The translations under genes and the position numbers were made by a program. 64,000 bases of DNA, taken from assembly GCA_029265355.1 (NCBI GenBank), contig JAJUJL010000016.1:1-64000 (forward strand), written 5' to 3'. This document shows positions 40,456-50,500 of the stretch, piece by piece (within the stretch, counting starts at the first letter, position 1; each line of letters opens with the position of its first letter). The DNA is from Chloroflexota bacterium. GTDB lineage: Bacteria > Chloroflexota > Anaerolineae > Anaerolineales > UBA4823. The notes under the pieces are model-generated. The model searched no databases and had not been told where the DNA came from. It was given only the letters and a program-made list of their open reading frames with translations.

Positions 40456-41678
40456 ATACTCCATTTTCAGGGAAAAAAATCCTACTCGGCGTCACTGGCT
40501 CGATCGCCTGCTATAAAGCCGCCGACCTGGCTTCCAAGCTGGCGCAAGCCGGGGCGCTGGTGGACGTTGTCCTGACCGAAGCCGCCACCCATTTCGTCAG
40601 CCCGCTTACCTTCCAGTCGGTAACTGGTCGGCGCGCCTATGTCGATGCAGACCTGTGGGGCAGCGAGGGGCATGTGCAGCATATTGCCCTGGGTCACAGC
40701 GCCAACCTGCTGGTGATTGCGCCTGCATCAGCCAACACCCTGGCAAAGCTGGCCCACGGCATCGCTGACAACCTGCTCACCGTCTCTGTCCTGGCAGCAA
40801 GCTGCCCATTGGTGCTGGCGCCGGCAATGGATGGCGGCATGTACAACCATCCTGCGACGCAAGCCAACCTGGCGCTGCTCGAGCAGCGAGGCGCGCTCAT
40901 CGCCGGGCCGGGTGAGGGTCACCTGGCATCGGGGTTGACCGGCAAGGGACGCATGTTGGAGCCTGCCGAATTGATGGGGTATATCCGCCTGGCATTGGGA
41001 CGCGGCGGGGCGTTGTCCGGTCGCCGCGTGCTGGTGACCGCCGGCGGCACCCAGGAACCGATCGATCCGGTGCGCGCCATTACCAACCGCTCCTCGGGCA
41101 AGCAGGGCTTTGCCCTGGCGCAGGCGGCCCTCGACCTGGGCGCCCAGGTGACCCTGGTCGCAGGCCCTGCCGATCTGCCCACACCGGTCGGCGCGCAGCG
41201 CGTGGATGTGCGCACCGCGGCAGAGATGCACCAGGCTGTGCTGGCAGCCCTGCCAGATTGCGATGTGCTGCTCATGGCGGCTGCCGTGGCCGATTTTCGC
41301 CCCACCGCGCCGGCGGAGAATAAGATAAAAAAGGAAACTGGAATACCCACCATTCAGCTAGAGAAGACGCCCGATATCCTGCGGGATGTCGCCCAGGTGC
41401 GCCAAAGCACCGCTCGCCCACACGTGGTGGTTGGTTTTGCCGCCGAAAGCGAGGCGTTACTGGACAACGCCGAGCGCAAGCTGCATGAGAAGCGCCTGGA
41501 CATGATCGCCGCCAACGACATCCGCGCCGCCGACGCCGGATTCGGCGTGGACACCAACCGGGTGATATTGCTGCACGCTTCTGGGAAAGTCGACAACCTG
41601 CCGCTGATCAGCAAAGCCGAGGTCGCGGCTTTCATCCTGCAGCGCGTGGTCGAGCTTCTGGCAGGAGTGGCAGGATGA
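40452..41678 (+). CDS. coaBC: bifunctional phosphopantothenoylcysteine decarboxylase/synthetase
   Basis: Makes 4'-phosphopantetheine in coenzyme A synthesis: the CoaB half joins cysteine, the CoaC half decarboxylates. The 408-residue protein has the CoaC domain (~1-185) with FMN-binding GVTGSIACYKAADL, the PASANTLAKLAHGIADNLL segment and PAMDGGMYNHPA, and the CoaB domain (~190-405) with VLVTAGGTQEPIDPVRAITNRSSGKQG and KIKKETGIPTIQLEKTPDIL. CoaC reads APAMDGGMYNHPATQANL; the catalytic His in the first part is hard to align. It overlaps both neighbours by four bases. Confidence 0.94.
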   Translation: MNTPFSGKKILLGVTGSIACYKAADLASKLAQAGALVDVVLTEAATHFVSPLTFQSVTGRRAYVDADLWGSEGHVQHIALGHSANLLVIAPASANTLAKLAHGIADNLLTVSVLAASCPLVLAPAMDGGMYNHPATQANLALLEQRGALIAGPGEGHLASGLTGKGRMLEPAELMGYIRLALGRGGALSGRRVLVTAGGTQEPIDPVRAITNRSSGKQGFALAQAALDLGAQVTLVAGPADLPTPVGAQRVDVRTAAEMHQAVLAALPDCDVLLMAAAVADFRPTAPAENKIKKETGIPTIQLEKTPDILRDVAQVRQSTARPHVVVGFAAESEALLDNAERKLHEKRLDMIAANDIRAADAGFGVDTNRVILLHASGKVDNLPLISKAEVAAFILQRVVELLAGVAG

Positions 41679-41983
41679 CCGATCAGCAATGGATTGTGCA
41701 CATCTGCCCGCGCCGGGATTGGCTGGCTGCGCAAGCTGCGGGTGTCTACCACGCGGCTTCATTGGAAACCGTTGGCTTCATCCATTGCTCGCGCCCGGAG
41801 CAGGTGCCCGGAGTGCTGCAGCGCTTCTTCGCTGGCGCGGGCGACCTGCTGCTTTTGTGGATCGATCCACGGCGTTTGCAGGCTGAGTTGCACTGGGAAA
41901 GCGCTGATGGTGAGCAATTCCCTCACTTGTACGGGGCGCTCAACCTGGATGCGGTTGTAGGGGTCGAAGCATTACCCGGCTAG
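41675..41983 (+). CDS. DUF952-family protein
   Basis: A 102-residue protein with the DUF952 pattern: VHICPRRDWLAAQAAGVYHAASLETVGFIHCSRPEQV, then LLLLWIDPRRLQAELHWES and FPHLYGALNLDAVV. The fold is ART-like and conserved His/Arg/Glu positions are present, but no activity is known. It overlaps coaBC by ATGA. It ends convergent with the GT4 gene, overlapping by 12 bases. Confidence 0.85.
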   Translation: MTDQQWIVHICPRRDWLAAQAAGVYHAASLETVGFIHCSRPEQVPGVLQRFFAGAGDLLLLWIDPRRLQAELHWESADGEQFPHLYGALNLDAVVGVEALPG

Positions 41984-43186
41984 CTCTTCGAGAATATCCG
42001 CCAGCCTCTCCGCCAGCTCCGGGCGGTCGAAATTATCCACCACCACCTGCCGACCGCGCCGTCCCATTTCACGTCCTTCTTCAGGATGGTCAGCCAGGTA
42101 GCGGATCGCTTTGGCGAGGGCTTGCGCATCTCCCGGTGCGATGCACAGGCCAGCACCGGCCCCCTGCACCACCTCGCGGATCACACCCTCGATCGCCAGC
42201 ACCACCGGCCTGCCAGCCGCCATGTAATCGAATACTTTATTGGGATACACGGTGCGGTACATGGCGATAGGCTTCAGGATGGCGATGCAGGCATCGGCCG
42301 CTGCCAGGGCTTCAGCCATGGCATTTTTCGGGCAGGGCGGCAAGAACAGCACGTTTTTCAATCCCCTCTCTTCGGCGCGTTGCTGCAAGCTGGGCTTCTC
42401 CTTCCCATCCCCCAACAGTACAATGACGATATCCTCCCGCTCATGCAGCAGCTCTGCCGCATCCAGCACCACCGGCAAATCGTTGGACATGCCATGCGCC
42501 CCAGCATACATAGCGACAAACCGCTCGCCCAGGCCAGCCCGGCGGCGAAATTCTTCGCCGGTCTGTTGTGGGTCGAACATGGCCGCATCGGCGCCGTTGG
42601 GCACCAGTACGATCTGCCCGGCGCCGCGTTCCTTGACATGCTGAATAAATCCCGGAGAATTGACCAGCACCCGATCAGCGTGCTGGTAGAGAAAGCGCTC
42701 CAGCCACTCCGATAGGCGGATCAGCAACGGCTGGCGCAGCACCCCGACTGCCACAGCGAAGGCAGGCCACAGATCGCGCACTTCGAAGATAAATGGCGTC
42801 CGCTTCAGCCGCGCCAGGGCCCAGGCAGTGGCTGCCTGGAAGATGGGCGGTGAAGTGCCCCACACCAGGTCAACGTCTTTTACACCCAGGCCAATCAAGA
42901 AGGACGACAGCATAAAACTCAGGAAGCTGAACACGCGGTGCACAAAACTGCGATGCAGGGCTGCATACGTGTAAGCGCGCAGCACGGTCACCCCATGGTC
43001 GTCTGGCTGGCGCGTCACCCAGGGCACGCGCCCCTGGGCTGGCTTTCCGGTCAGGTAGCTCACCGGGCTGGCGATAATGGTCACGCGGTGGCCGCGGCGC
43101 GCCAGGTGGCGCGCCAGCTCGTGGTGGCGGGTGCCGCCAGGTTCATCCAGCGCGGCGAAAGCCTGGTGGATCAACAAAATGTGCAT
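41972..43186 (-). CDS. GT4-family glycosyltransferase
   Basis: A 404-residue GT-B enzyme. The N-terminal acceptor domain opens HILLIHQAFAALDEPGGTRHHELARHLARRGHRVTII; the C-terminal donor domain has IVLVPNGADAAMFDP, FVAMYAGAHGMSNDLPVVLDAAELL, LLGDGKEKPSLQQRA, and PNKVFDYMAAGRPVVLAIEG, the usual EX7E-like region. It resembles WbuB/WcaI-type transferases for O-antigen or exopolysaccharide. It follows the heparinase-like gene by three bases on the same strand, so both belong to one operon. Confidence 0.88.
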   Translation of the reverse strand: MHILLIHQAFAALDEPGGTRHHELARHLARRGHRVTIIASPVSYLTGKPAQGRVPWVTRQPDDHGVTVLRAYTYAALHRSFVHRVFSFLSFMLSSFLIGLGVKDVDLVWGTSPPIFQAATAWALARLKRTPFIFEVRDLWPAFAVAVGVLRQPLLIRLSEWLERFLYQHADRVLVNSPGFIQHVKERGAGQIVLVPNGADAAMFDPQQTGEEFRRRAGLGERFVAMYAGAHGMSNDLPVVLDAAELLHEREDIVIVLLGDGKEKPSLQQRAEERGLKNVLFLPPCPKNAMAEALAAADACIAILKPIAMYRTVYPNKVFDYMAAGRPVVLAIEGVIREVVQGAGAGLCIAPGDAQALAKAIRYLADHPEEGREMGRRGRQVVVDNFDRPELAERLADILEELAG

Positions 43187-43189
43187 GGC

Positions 43190-45238
43190 TTAATCAGCTC
43201 GAGCCTCCAGTCGCCACTCCGAAATCAAGCAATACGGCAGGGTCACAAGCAGCTCGATGGCAATTGAGAGAGCTGGCTGCAGGTGACCATAGGTGGGCGC
43301 CCACCAACCGCGCGTCGGGGGCACTTTGCTGCTGCCCCAGAGCAGCTCACCAGCTCGCGCCAGGCTGAAAGCCTCGCACCACCCTGGCTCGGGTTGCGGG
43401 CAACCCTCTCCAGCTCCGATTGTCAACTGAACATACCCCCGCTCAGTTTCGACCTGCACTATCACACCCGTCTCGCTTTCCGCCGCCTTCCAGGGCAGGT
43501 CGGGCAACAGCCAGTGCAAGCGTACCTTTGCCGGGCGGTGGCGAGGGAACGCCTCGTTCAACAAGAGCCGGTCTTCGACCCGCCAGCCGCTTGCCGTCGG
43601 CTCCACAGATCTTTCATGGCGCACACCCCGATGCCGATAACCGTCGTGTACGGCGGTTGCCATACGAGTGGCGTATTCTGTGTCGCCGTTCACCAGAACC
43701 TGCGCCTGGACCTTATCCAACCACAGGAAGCGCCCCACCGGGCGCATCTGGTTGCGCCGATCCACGCTGATGGTGTTGTGCACATGTGTGCTGACCAGCG
43801 CATTGTCCCAGGGCGGCGCGCCGTTGTACAAATAGGTGCCTGCATCCAGCGCCAGGTTGAGGCCGCGCCACCACAGGTCGAAGTGGAGTTGGTCGGCATG
43901 ACTTGGGCGCCCGCGGAAACGCGCTGCCCTGAGGTACACCCAGGAATCCAGGGTTGGGTGAGGCAGCACCAGGCCGCTGTTCTCGAGGTGCAGCCTTTGC
44001 TTTTCAGGCCGGGAAATTTGGGCTGGCAGAGCACCTTTTCCCAACCTGGAGCATGCCAGCCACAGCGCCATCTCATCCTTTGCACACTGCTGCGCCGAAT
44101 GCTCCACCGTCTCTGGCCCGGCAGGTCTCCCAAACGCACAGCTTGCCGCTCGCAAAACGGGGCGCAGGTCGCTGAAGGGTTGCACCGTCAGCGGCAGGAT
44201 ATAAGCACCGTCATTCGCTCCCAGGTTTGGGGCGCGCCCGCTGTGCGGATCTACCAGGGCCGCCAACCATTGCACGGCGGCTTGCAGCAGTTTGCGCGTT
44301 TCTGCCGTCCAATCATCCTGCGCGACCTGCCTCAGGCAATCCATCCACAAGGCCAATTGCAACATCAGGCGATGGTAATTGAGGCTGTGCTGGGTATAGG
44401 TGCCGTCAGCTTCGATCTGCGTTCGTAAACCGAAGCTGAACCAGCGCCATCCCAACTTGCGCCACGATTTCGCCTGGCGATGGTTGGGCAGCGCCAGGCC
44501 GGAGGTGTACAAACCGGCAGCCTCGCTCAGAAGGTGATTGTTATGCTGCGCCCGGGCGTACGACAGGCTGGGCAAAATGCGCCGGGCATGCTCTGCCAGC
44601 GCCTGGCCCATCGCTGCCATGCGCGCGGCTGTTGAAGCCGGCGAACCAGCAAACAGGTGATACGCTATTGTAAAGGAAAGGATGCGCAGCGCCGCCTCCT
44701 GGGCTGAAATCCAATTTGGACCCCGGTAAGGGGGGTTAGCGTTGCGGAAAAGCTCGAAAGCCTGCCAGAAAGCCTCCGCATAGCGCGCATCATGGCTGAC
44801 AAAATAGGCGCGGCCCAGCGTGCAAGCCCAGCCAAAGCGCGCTGGCTCCCAGACAAACTTGATATCTTCCCAGGTGCCTTGAGCACGCCGGTTCTCATAA
44901 TCCGTCCAATGCGGCAAGCTATCGCTGTCACCTGGCGGCGCAAGCTGCAATGGGACCGGCTCACCGCCGAATAAGCGTACCCTGCCGGAGATCAGCTCAT
45001 CCGCTTCTTGAAGCAAGAGCGCCTGCCCCTCAGCACCCAGGCTTTCGCAAACCTCATCTTTTGCAGGCAGAGGGATAAAAAACGCCGGCGGCGACGCCGT
45101 TTCATGAGGCGCGCCGGTTGCCAGCTTCATCCAGCCGCTCTTGAGTTGCAGCCGGTACCAGCCAAACTGTGCTACCTGTCGCGGCCCCAGCTCATGCAGG
45201 GCCTTGAAAAGCAATGCCACGCGGCGGGTGAGTTTCAC
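43190..45238 (-). CDS. heparinase II/III-family protein
   Basis: A 682-residue protein with an alpha/alpha-barrel N-terminal half (~70-370; WEPARFGWACTLGRAYF, GPNWISAQEAALRILSFTIAYHLF, NNHLLSEAAGLYTSGLALPNHRQAK) and the C-terminal beta domain (~400-650; FRGRPSHADQLHFDLWWRGLNLALDAGTYLYNG, VSTHVHNTISVDRRNQMRPVGRFLW), both typical of Hepar_II_III lyases. HADQLHFDL and THVHNT carry the family His. It may cut acidic polysaccharide during polymer turnover. The start is a GTG after AAGGGC; no signal peptide is evident, so it appears cytoplasmic. Confidence 0.85.
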   Translation of the reverse strand: MKLTRRVALLFKALHELGPRQVAQFGWYRLQLKSGWMKLATGAPHETASPPAFFIPLPAKDEVCESLGAEGQALLLQEADELISGRVRLFGGEPVPLQLAPPGDSDSLPHWTDYENRRAQGTWEDIKFVWEPARFGWACTLGRAYFVSHDARYAEAFWQAFELFRNANPPYRGPNWISAQEAALRILSFTIAYHLFAGSPASTAARMAAMGQALAEHARRILPSLSYARAQHNNHLLSEAAGLYTSGLALPNHRQAKSWRKLGWRWFSFGLRTQIEADGTYTQHSLNYHRLMLQLALWMDCLRQVAQDDWTAETRKLLQAAVQWLAALVDPHSGRAPNLGANDGAYILPLTVQPFSDLRPVLRAASCAFGRPAGPETVEHSAQQCAKDEMALWLACSRLGKGALPAQISRPEKQRLHLENSGLVLPHPTLDSWVYLRAARFRGRPSHADQLHFDLWWRGLNLALDAGTYLYNGAPPWDNALVSTHVHNTISVDRRNQMRPVGRFLWLDKVQAQVLVNGDTEYATRMATAVHDGYRHRGVRHERSVEPTASGWRVEDRLLLNEAFPRHRPAKVRLHWLLPDLPWKAAESETGVIVQVETERGYVQLTIGAGEGCPQPEPGWCEAFSLARAGELLWGSSKVPPTRGWWAPTYGHLQPALSIAIELLVTLPYCLISEWRLEARAD

Positions 45239-45270
45239 GCAGGCGCCCTTGACACGAGTGAGTTAATCGC

Positions 45271-47451
45271 TTAAGCAGGCAGCTCTACTGCCTGAGAAGT
45301 GCGCAGCGATTCGAGCGCGGCAAACACGGCGCGGTGCACGCCGAAGATCTGCTGGTATGGTATGGGAGGCTGCCCACCCGTCTGGATGGCGGAGGCAAAC
45401 GCCTGCCAGATGGCGCCGTGACCTTTATCTTGCCTCAGGCGCGATTGAACAACCTGGCGTCGCCCATCCTGTACCATCTCCAGTGAGCGGAAATCGTCCA
45501 AGACGGCAATCCTGCCGCCGCAAAAGACCTCGACGCGTTCCTTGCCAAAGGATTTGTCGCCGTTTGCCAGGTAGAACACCACCCCCAGCGAGCCATCCGG
45601 AAAGGTCAGCGTCAGGCTGAAGTTATCCTCCTGGTAGCGCCCCAGGTCGGGCAGCGCCTGGGCAGCGACACGGTGCGGCGGCGCTCCCACCAGGAAAGTG
45701 AGAAAGTCAACAAAATGACAGGCTTCTCCCACCAGCCGCCCCCCACCCTGCAAGGGATCGTGCACCCAATGCTTTTTGGGGATATAGCCGGCGTTGACGC
45801 GATAGACAGCGGCCAGCGGCTCTTTTCTGGAGGCAAGAAACGCTTGCATACGCTGGGCGAACGGCGCAAATCGGCGGTTGAAGCCCACGGTCAGCAGTGG
45901 CGCACGGTCCTGGTTTTTTTCTCGGGCAGATTGTAGCTCGCCAGCCACTTCGTCCAATTCGGCGGCGCTCAAAGCCAGCGGCTTTTCGCAAAACACATGC
46001 TTGCCAGCTTGCAACGCAGCGATGACCTGGCGAGCGTGCAAATGATGCCGCGTTAGCACCGCGATCGTGTTGATCGCCGGATCGTTGATCAGCTCACTTT
46101 CGTCGCCCACGGCGCGGCGGAAGCCAAATTTGCGCCCGGCATGGGCAGCGTGCAGCCCGGCAGCCGAGGCGATGCTCTCCAGGTGAATGCCTGGAATCTT
46201 TCTCACTGACGGCAGCATAACCGCCGTGGCAAAGTTGCCCGCCCCCAGAACACCCAGCGAGACCTCTGACGCCGAGGAAGCACCTGGCGCGGCAGCAAAC
46301 GCCAGCGCCGGAGCAGTTCCTCCGCCAGGCGCCGCCTGCGGATAAGTCAGCAAGATCCCCAGGAAAGGCTCCTGGCGTTTGCCGGTGATCAGCTCGTAGG
46401 CTGCCGGCGCCTGTTCGATGGGGAAACGATGCGAGATGAGCGGCTGCACCTCCAGGCGCCCCTGCGCCAGTAAATCCACGAAGCCTTCCAGGTTGCGCCC
46501 TTCTGTCCAGCGCACAAAGCCGATCGGGTAATCCTGGCCTCCTTCCTCGTAAGCCGGGTCGTAGCGCCCCGGGCCGTAAGAGCGCGAATTAACGAAGAAT
46601 AACTCCTTCTCAAAATAAGGCTTGCGCGGCAGGTGCAGACCCACCGCCCCCACTGCCACCACCCGGGCGCGGTCCCTGGCAATCGCGCCAGCCAGCTCCA
46701 CCGGATCAGAGGCGCTGCTATCGGCGCAGATCAGTATGGCGTCGCAGCCGCGTCCCTGGGAAAACACTGCCGCGGCCTCTTCCGCCTGCGGCCGCAGCAC
46801 TGCCTCGACTCCCATGCGCCTGCCCAGCTCCACCCGGCGAGGGTCGAGATCGACGCCCAGCACGCGACAACCAGCAGCTCGGGCAATGCCCGCTGCCAGC
46901 AGACCCAGCAGACCCAGCCCGATCACCGCTACGCGCTCGCCCACCTGGATCTCGCCCAGGCGAAAACCGTGCATAGCGATCGCGCCCAGGGTGGCAAATG
47001 CGCCTTCCTCGTAAGTCACCTCGTCCGGCAGCGGCGTCAGCAAATGGCGCGGCACACAGGCGACTTCAGCGTGCACAGCGTAGCCGCCGCCAGCGCAGGC
47101 CACCCGCTGCCCCACTCGCACTTCGTCCAGCCCTTCTCCCACCGCGATCACCTCTCCGGCGGAAGAATAGCCCAAAGGCATGGGTTGATCCAGGCGATTG
47201 AAGGCTGCCTCAATGGTGGTCAGAAGGCCCTCGCGGCGAGCCTTGTCCAGCACCTGGCGCACCAGGTCTGGTCGCGAGCGCGCTTTGCCCAGCAGCGATT
47301 TCTCGGCAAATTCCACCACCATGCGCTCTGTGCCGGCAGAAACCAGCGAGGCCGCCGTGCGCACCAGCGCCATCCCCGGGCGCAAGGCCGGTTCAGGCAC
47401 TTCAGCAATATAGGTCTTTCCACTGCGTAAGTCCTGGAGTACTTGTTTCAT
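45271..47451 (-). CDS. zinc-type dehydrogenase fused to Gfo/Idh/MocA oxidoreductase
   Basis: A 726-residue bi-domain protein. Residues 1-~365 form a medium-chain dehydrogenase (ALVRTAASLVSAGTERMVVEF, PLGYSSAGEVIAVGEG, VAVIGLGLLGLLAAGIARA; the catalytic zinc Cys is not evident). Residues ~385-726 form a Gfo/Idh/MocA unit (LGVLGAGNFATAVMLPSVRKI, GKHVFCEKPLAL, LVGEACHFVDFLTFLVG). This fusion is common in exopolysaccharide clusters, where it works on nucleotide sugars. The heparinase-like gene follows after 32 bases. Confidence 0.88.
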   Translation of the reverse strand: MKQVLQDLRSGKTYIAEVPEPALRPGMALVRTAASLVSAGTERMVVEFAEKSLLGKARSRPDLVRQVLDKARREGLLTTIEAAFNRLDQPMPLGYSSAGEVIAVGEGLDEVRVGQRVACAGGGYAVHAEVACVPRHLLTPLPDEVTYEEGAFATLGAIAMHGFRLGEIQVGERVAVIGLGLLGLLAAGIARAAGCRVLGVDLDPRRVELGRRMGVEAVLRPQAEEAAAVFSQGRGCDAILICADSSASDPVELAGAIARDRARVVAVGAVGLHLPRKPYFEKELFFVNSRSYGPGRYDPAYEEGGQDYPIGFVRWTEGRNLEGFVDLLAQGRLEVQPLISHRFPIEQAPAAYELITGKRQEPFLGILLTYPQAAPGGGTAPALAFAAAPGASSASEVSLGVLGAGNFATAVMLPSVRKIPGIHLESIASAAGLHAAHAGRKFGFRRAVGDESELINDPAINTIAVLTRHHLHARQVIAALQAGKHVFCEKPLALSAAELDEVAGELQSAREKNQDRAPLLTVGFNRRFAPFAQRMQAFLASRKEPLAAVYRVNAGYIPKKHWVHDPLQGGGRLVGEACHFVDFLTFLVGAPPHRVAAQALPDLGRYQEDNFSLTLTFPDGSLGVVFYLANGDKSFGKERVEVFCGGRIAVLDDFRSLEMVQDGRRQVVQSRLRQDKGHGAIWQAFASAIQTGGQPPIPYQQIFGVHRAVFAALESLRTSQAVELPA

Positions 47452-47518
47452 CGCCGGGGAAGTATACACCAATCTGCCACGTGTGCGTTGAAAGAAATCT
47501 TCGCCTGGCGCAGGCATC

Positions 47519-50500
47519 TCAGGCCTTTGCTGCCCCGCTTTGCCGTGCTTCCCACAACCGCTGGTAATAGCCGCCCTGTGCAATCAGCTCAGCATGCGAA
47601 CCCTGCTCCACCACCTGGCCGCCCTGCAGCACCAGTATGTGATCCATTGTCTCCAGGTGCATCAGTTGATGGGTTGCCAGTATCAAGCTGCGCCCGTTCA
47701 AAAACTGCTCCAATGATTGCCAGACTTCCTGGGCGGTCAGCGCATCCAGAGCGCTGGTAGGCTCGTCCAGCAACAACATTTGCGCATCTGTCAAAAACAA
47801 GCGCGCCAGCGACAGCCGTTGGCGCTCTCCGGCGCTCAAGCGAGCGCCGCGCTCGCCGATCCAGGTATCCAATCCCTGTGGTAGGCTTTCGACCCAGGCG
47901 CTCAATTGCGCCTTACCCAGCGCAGCTAACAAGATGTCATCTGTTGCCTCTGACCTGGCAATGAGCAGATTATCCCGCAGGCTGCTGTTGAACAGGTCCA
48001 CACGCTGTGGCGCCAGCGCCACGCAACGGTACAAGTCTCGAGCCGGGATGCTGCGGATATCCATCCCACCCAGGCGAATACTGCCGTGATTGTAATCCCA
48101 AAAGCGCAGCAGCAGGTGCAGAAGAGTCGATTTGCCCGAGCCGCTTGGACCAACCAGGGCCAGGCGTCCTCCTTCGGGCAGGTAAAAATCCAACCCGCCC
48201 AGCGTCCATCCGATCTGCACCTGGCTGACAGGCGTCGAATGAGCGTTCTCGCCGCGTTCAGCCGGCGGGTAAGCGAAATAAAGCTTCTCCACCTGCAGAT
48301 CAACGCCTGCGATCGCCGGCCTCCGATCCGCCTCTTCAGTCTCAAGCGCCTGGCGCACCACCTCGAGCAGCCGTCGAGCGGCCTGCAGGTGGTCGTTCAG
48401 CGCATGCCCGGCCAGCGGCAGCGGTTGGATGGCCTCGAAGGCTGCTTGCACGGCCAATACAATCGAAGCCAGCGCCACTCCCGCCACCTCACCGCTGGCG
48501 ACCTCCGGAATAGCTATGACCAGCACACTCCACATCGCCAGCCAACCCGCAGCCTGCGCCAGGCTACTGTGCAGGCTGGCGCCCAGCTCGTCGCGACGCT
48601 GTTGGTCTGCCAGCGCCCTGCTGGCTGTCTCGATTTCCGCCTGCCAACGTTCTCGCGCCTGGTAGGCGCGCAGCTCTGCCATGCCTTGCAAGCCTTCGAC
48701 CAGGCGGTCAGTCAGTTTGAGTCGCGCCTGCAGAGCCGGGCGACCCTCTTTGCGTAAAGCAGCCAGTGTCAGCGCCACCCCTGCCAGCAGATACAGCCCC
48801 GCTCCGGTCAGCGCCAGTGTTGGATGAATGAAGCCCAGGAAAACACCGATCAGCGCACCCGTCAGCAGCGCGGAGAGAAACGGAGCCAGGCCGCGAGCAA
48901 AAAAATTTTCCAGTGTTTGTAGATCTTTCACCAGGCGGCTTAACAGGTCTCCACTGCGTTGCGCCACCAACCATCCAGGGGGTTGACGCTCGAAAGCCAG
49001 GTAGGTTTGCAACCGAAGGTTCGCCAGCAGGCGAAAGGTTGCACCATGTGAGACCAGGCGTTCCAGGTAGCGCAACACGCCGCGCAGCAGCCCAAAGGCG
49101 CGCACGCCCACGATGCTGACCTGCAGCGCGGCAATCGATGGCTGCAATGCGGCCGCCGACAGCAGGTAAGCTGAGGTTGCCATCAGCCCAACGCTGCTGC
49201 CAACGGTGGCGAAGCCCAGCAAAGCTGAAAGCGCCACCCACCCGCTAAAGGGCGTCATCAGGGAGAACAGCCAGGTCAAAACCTGCCAGTCGCTATATAC
49301 AGCCCTGCTGCCCGGTTGCTCATGACTCTCGGTTGGGGTTTCGACCGGTGATGGTGCCGTCGGCCGAAGTTCAGGTCGCGCTGCCAGTTGCGCTGGCCTC
49401 TCCTGGAAATAAGCGGCGCGCAGCCTGCGGTAAGGCGGACAAGCGGCAGACAATCGCTGATCCGACCCTGCCCCGAGCAGCCTGCCGTCTTCCAGGTAGA
49501 GAATTTGCCCGGCAGCCTCGATCCCGCTCAAGCGATGGGAGATGATCAGGGTCGTTCGACCGCGCGCCAGCTCTGCGATGGCTTGTCGCAGCCCGGCATC
49601 CTGCACGGCATCCAGGCCGCTGGCAGCCTCATCCAGGATGAGCAACTCGGGCTGACGAAGAAATGCGCGCGCCAGGGCAATGCGCTGCGCCTGCCCAACG
49701 CTCAGCCGCACGCCGCGCTCGCCAACAGGGGTGTCGTAACCTTGCGGCAGGTCCCGGATAAATCCGTCTGCCAGCGCTTGCGCCGCGGCTCGTTCCACCT
49801 CTTCTCGCGAGGCTTGCGGTCGCCCCAGGCGAATATTTTCCGCCACGCTGGTATTGAAGAGAACCGGCTGCTGCGAAACCCAGGCGACCTTCGACAGCCA
49901 TTCGGCCTCGCTGAACGACTCCAGGCGCCGGTCTCCCACCCACACCTGGCCCGAAGCTGGAACCAAGGCCTTGAGCAACAGCAGCGCCAGCGTGCTCTTG
50001 CCAGAGCCGCTCGGTCCCACCAGCAGGTTCACCTGTCCCGGGAGCAGTGAAAAGGATACGCCATGCAGCGCTCCTGGTCCATGCGCATATTGAAAGCTCA
50101 CCCGATCGAAGCGAATCGTGCCGGCATCGCCTGGCGGTGAGACGATCGGCGCGCTTCCTGCCGGGAAGGCGCTTGCAGCAAGACGATTACCGGGCGCTGG
50201 TGTATCCAGCACCTGGAAGATACTCTCGGCTGCGGATTGACCGGCAGCCCCCGCATGAAAGCGAACCCCGAGCTGGCGCAATGGCAGGTAGAACTCCGGC
50301 GCCAGCAGCAGCACAAAGAAAGCTGGCTCGAAGCTGATCCGCCCATAAAGCAGGCGCAACCCCACCTCCACGGCGACAACTGCGGTGCTCAATGTCGCTG
50401 CCAATTCCAGCGCCAGGGCAGATAAAAAGCTCACGCGCAGCACGCGCAGCGTTGCGCCGCGATAGCGCTCTCCCAATTGTTCGATATTTTTCGCCTGGCT

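Noticed and set aside
43283..44428. A 381-codon plus-strand frame opposite the heparinase-like gene
   Set aside because: It has no domain or start signal; the minus-strand product has clear family motifs.
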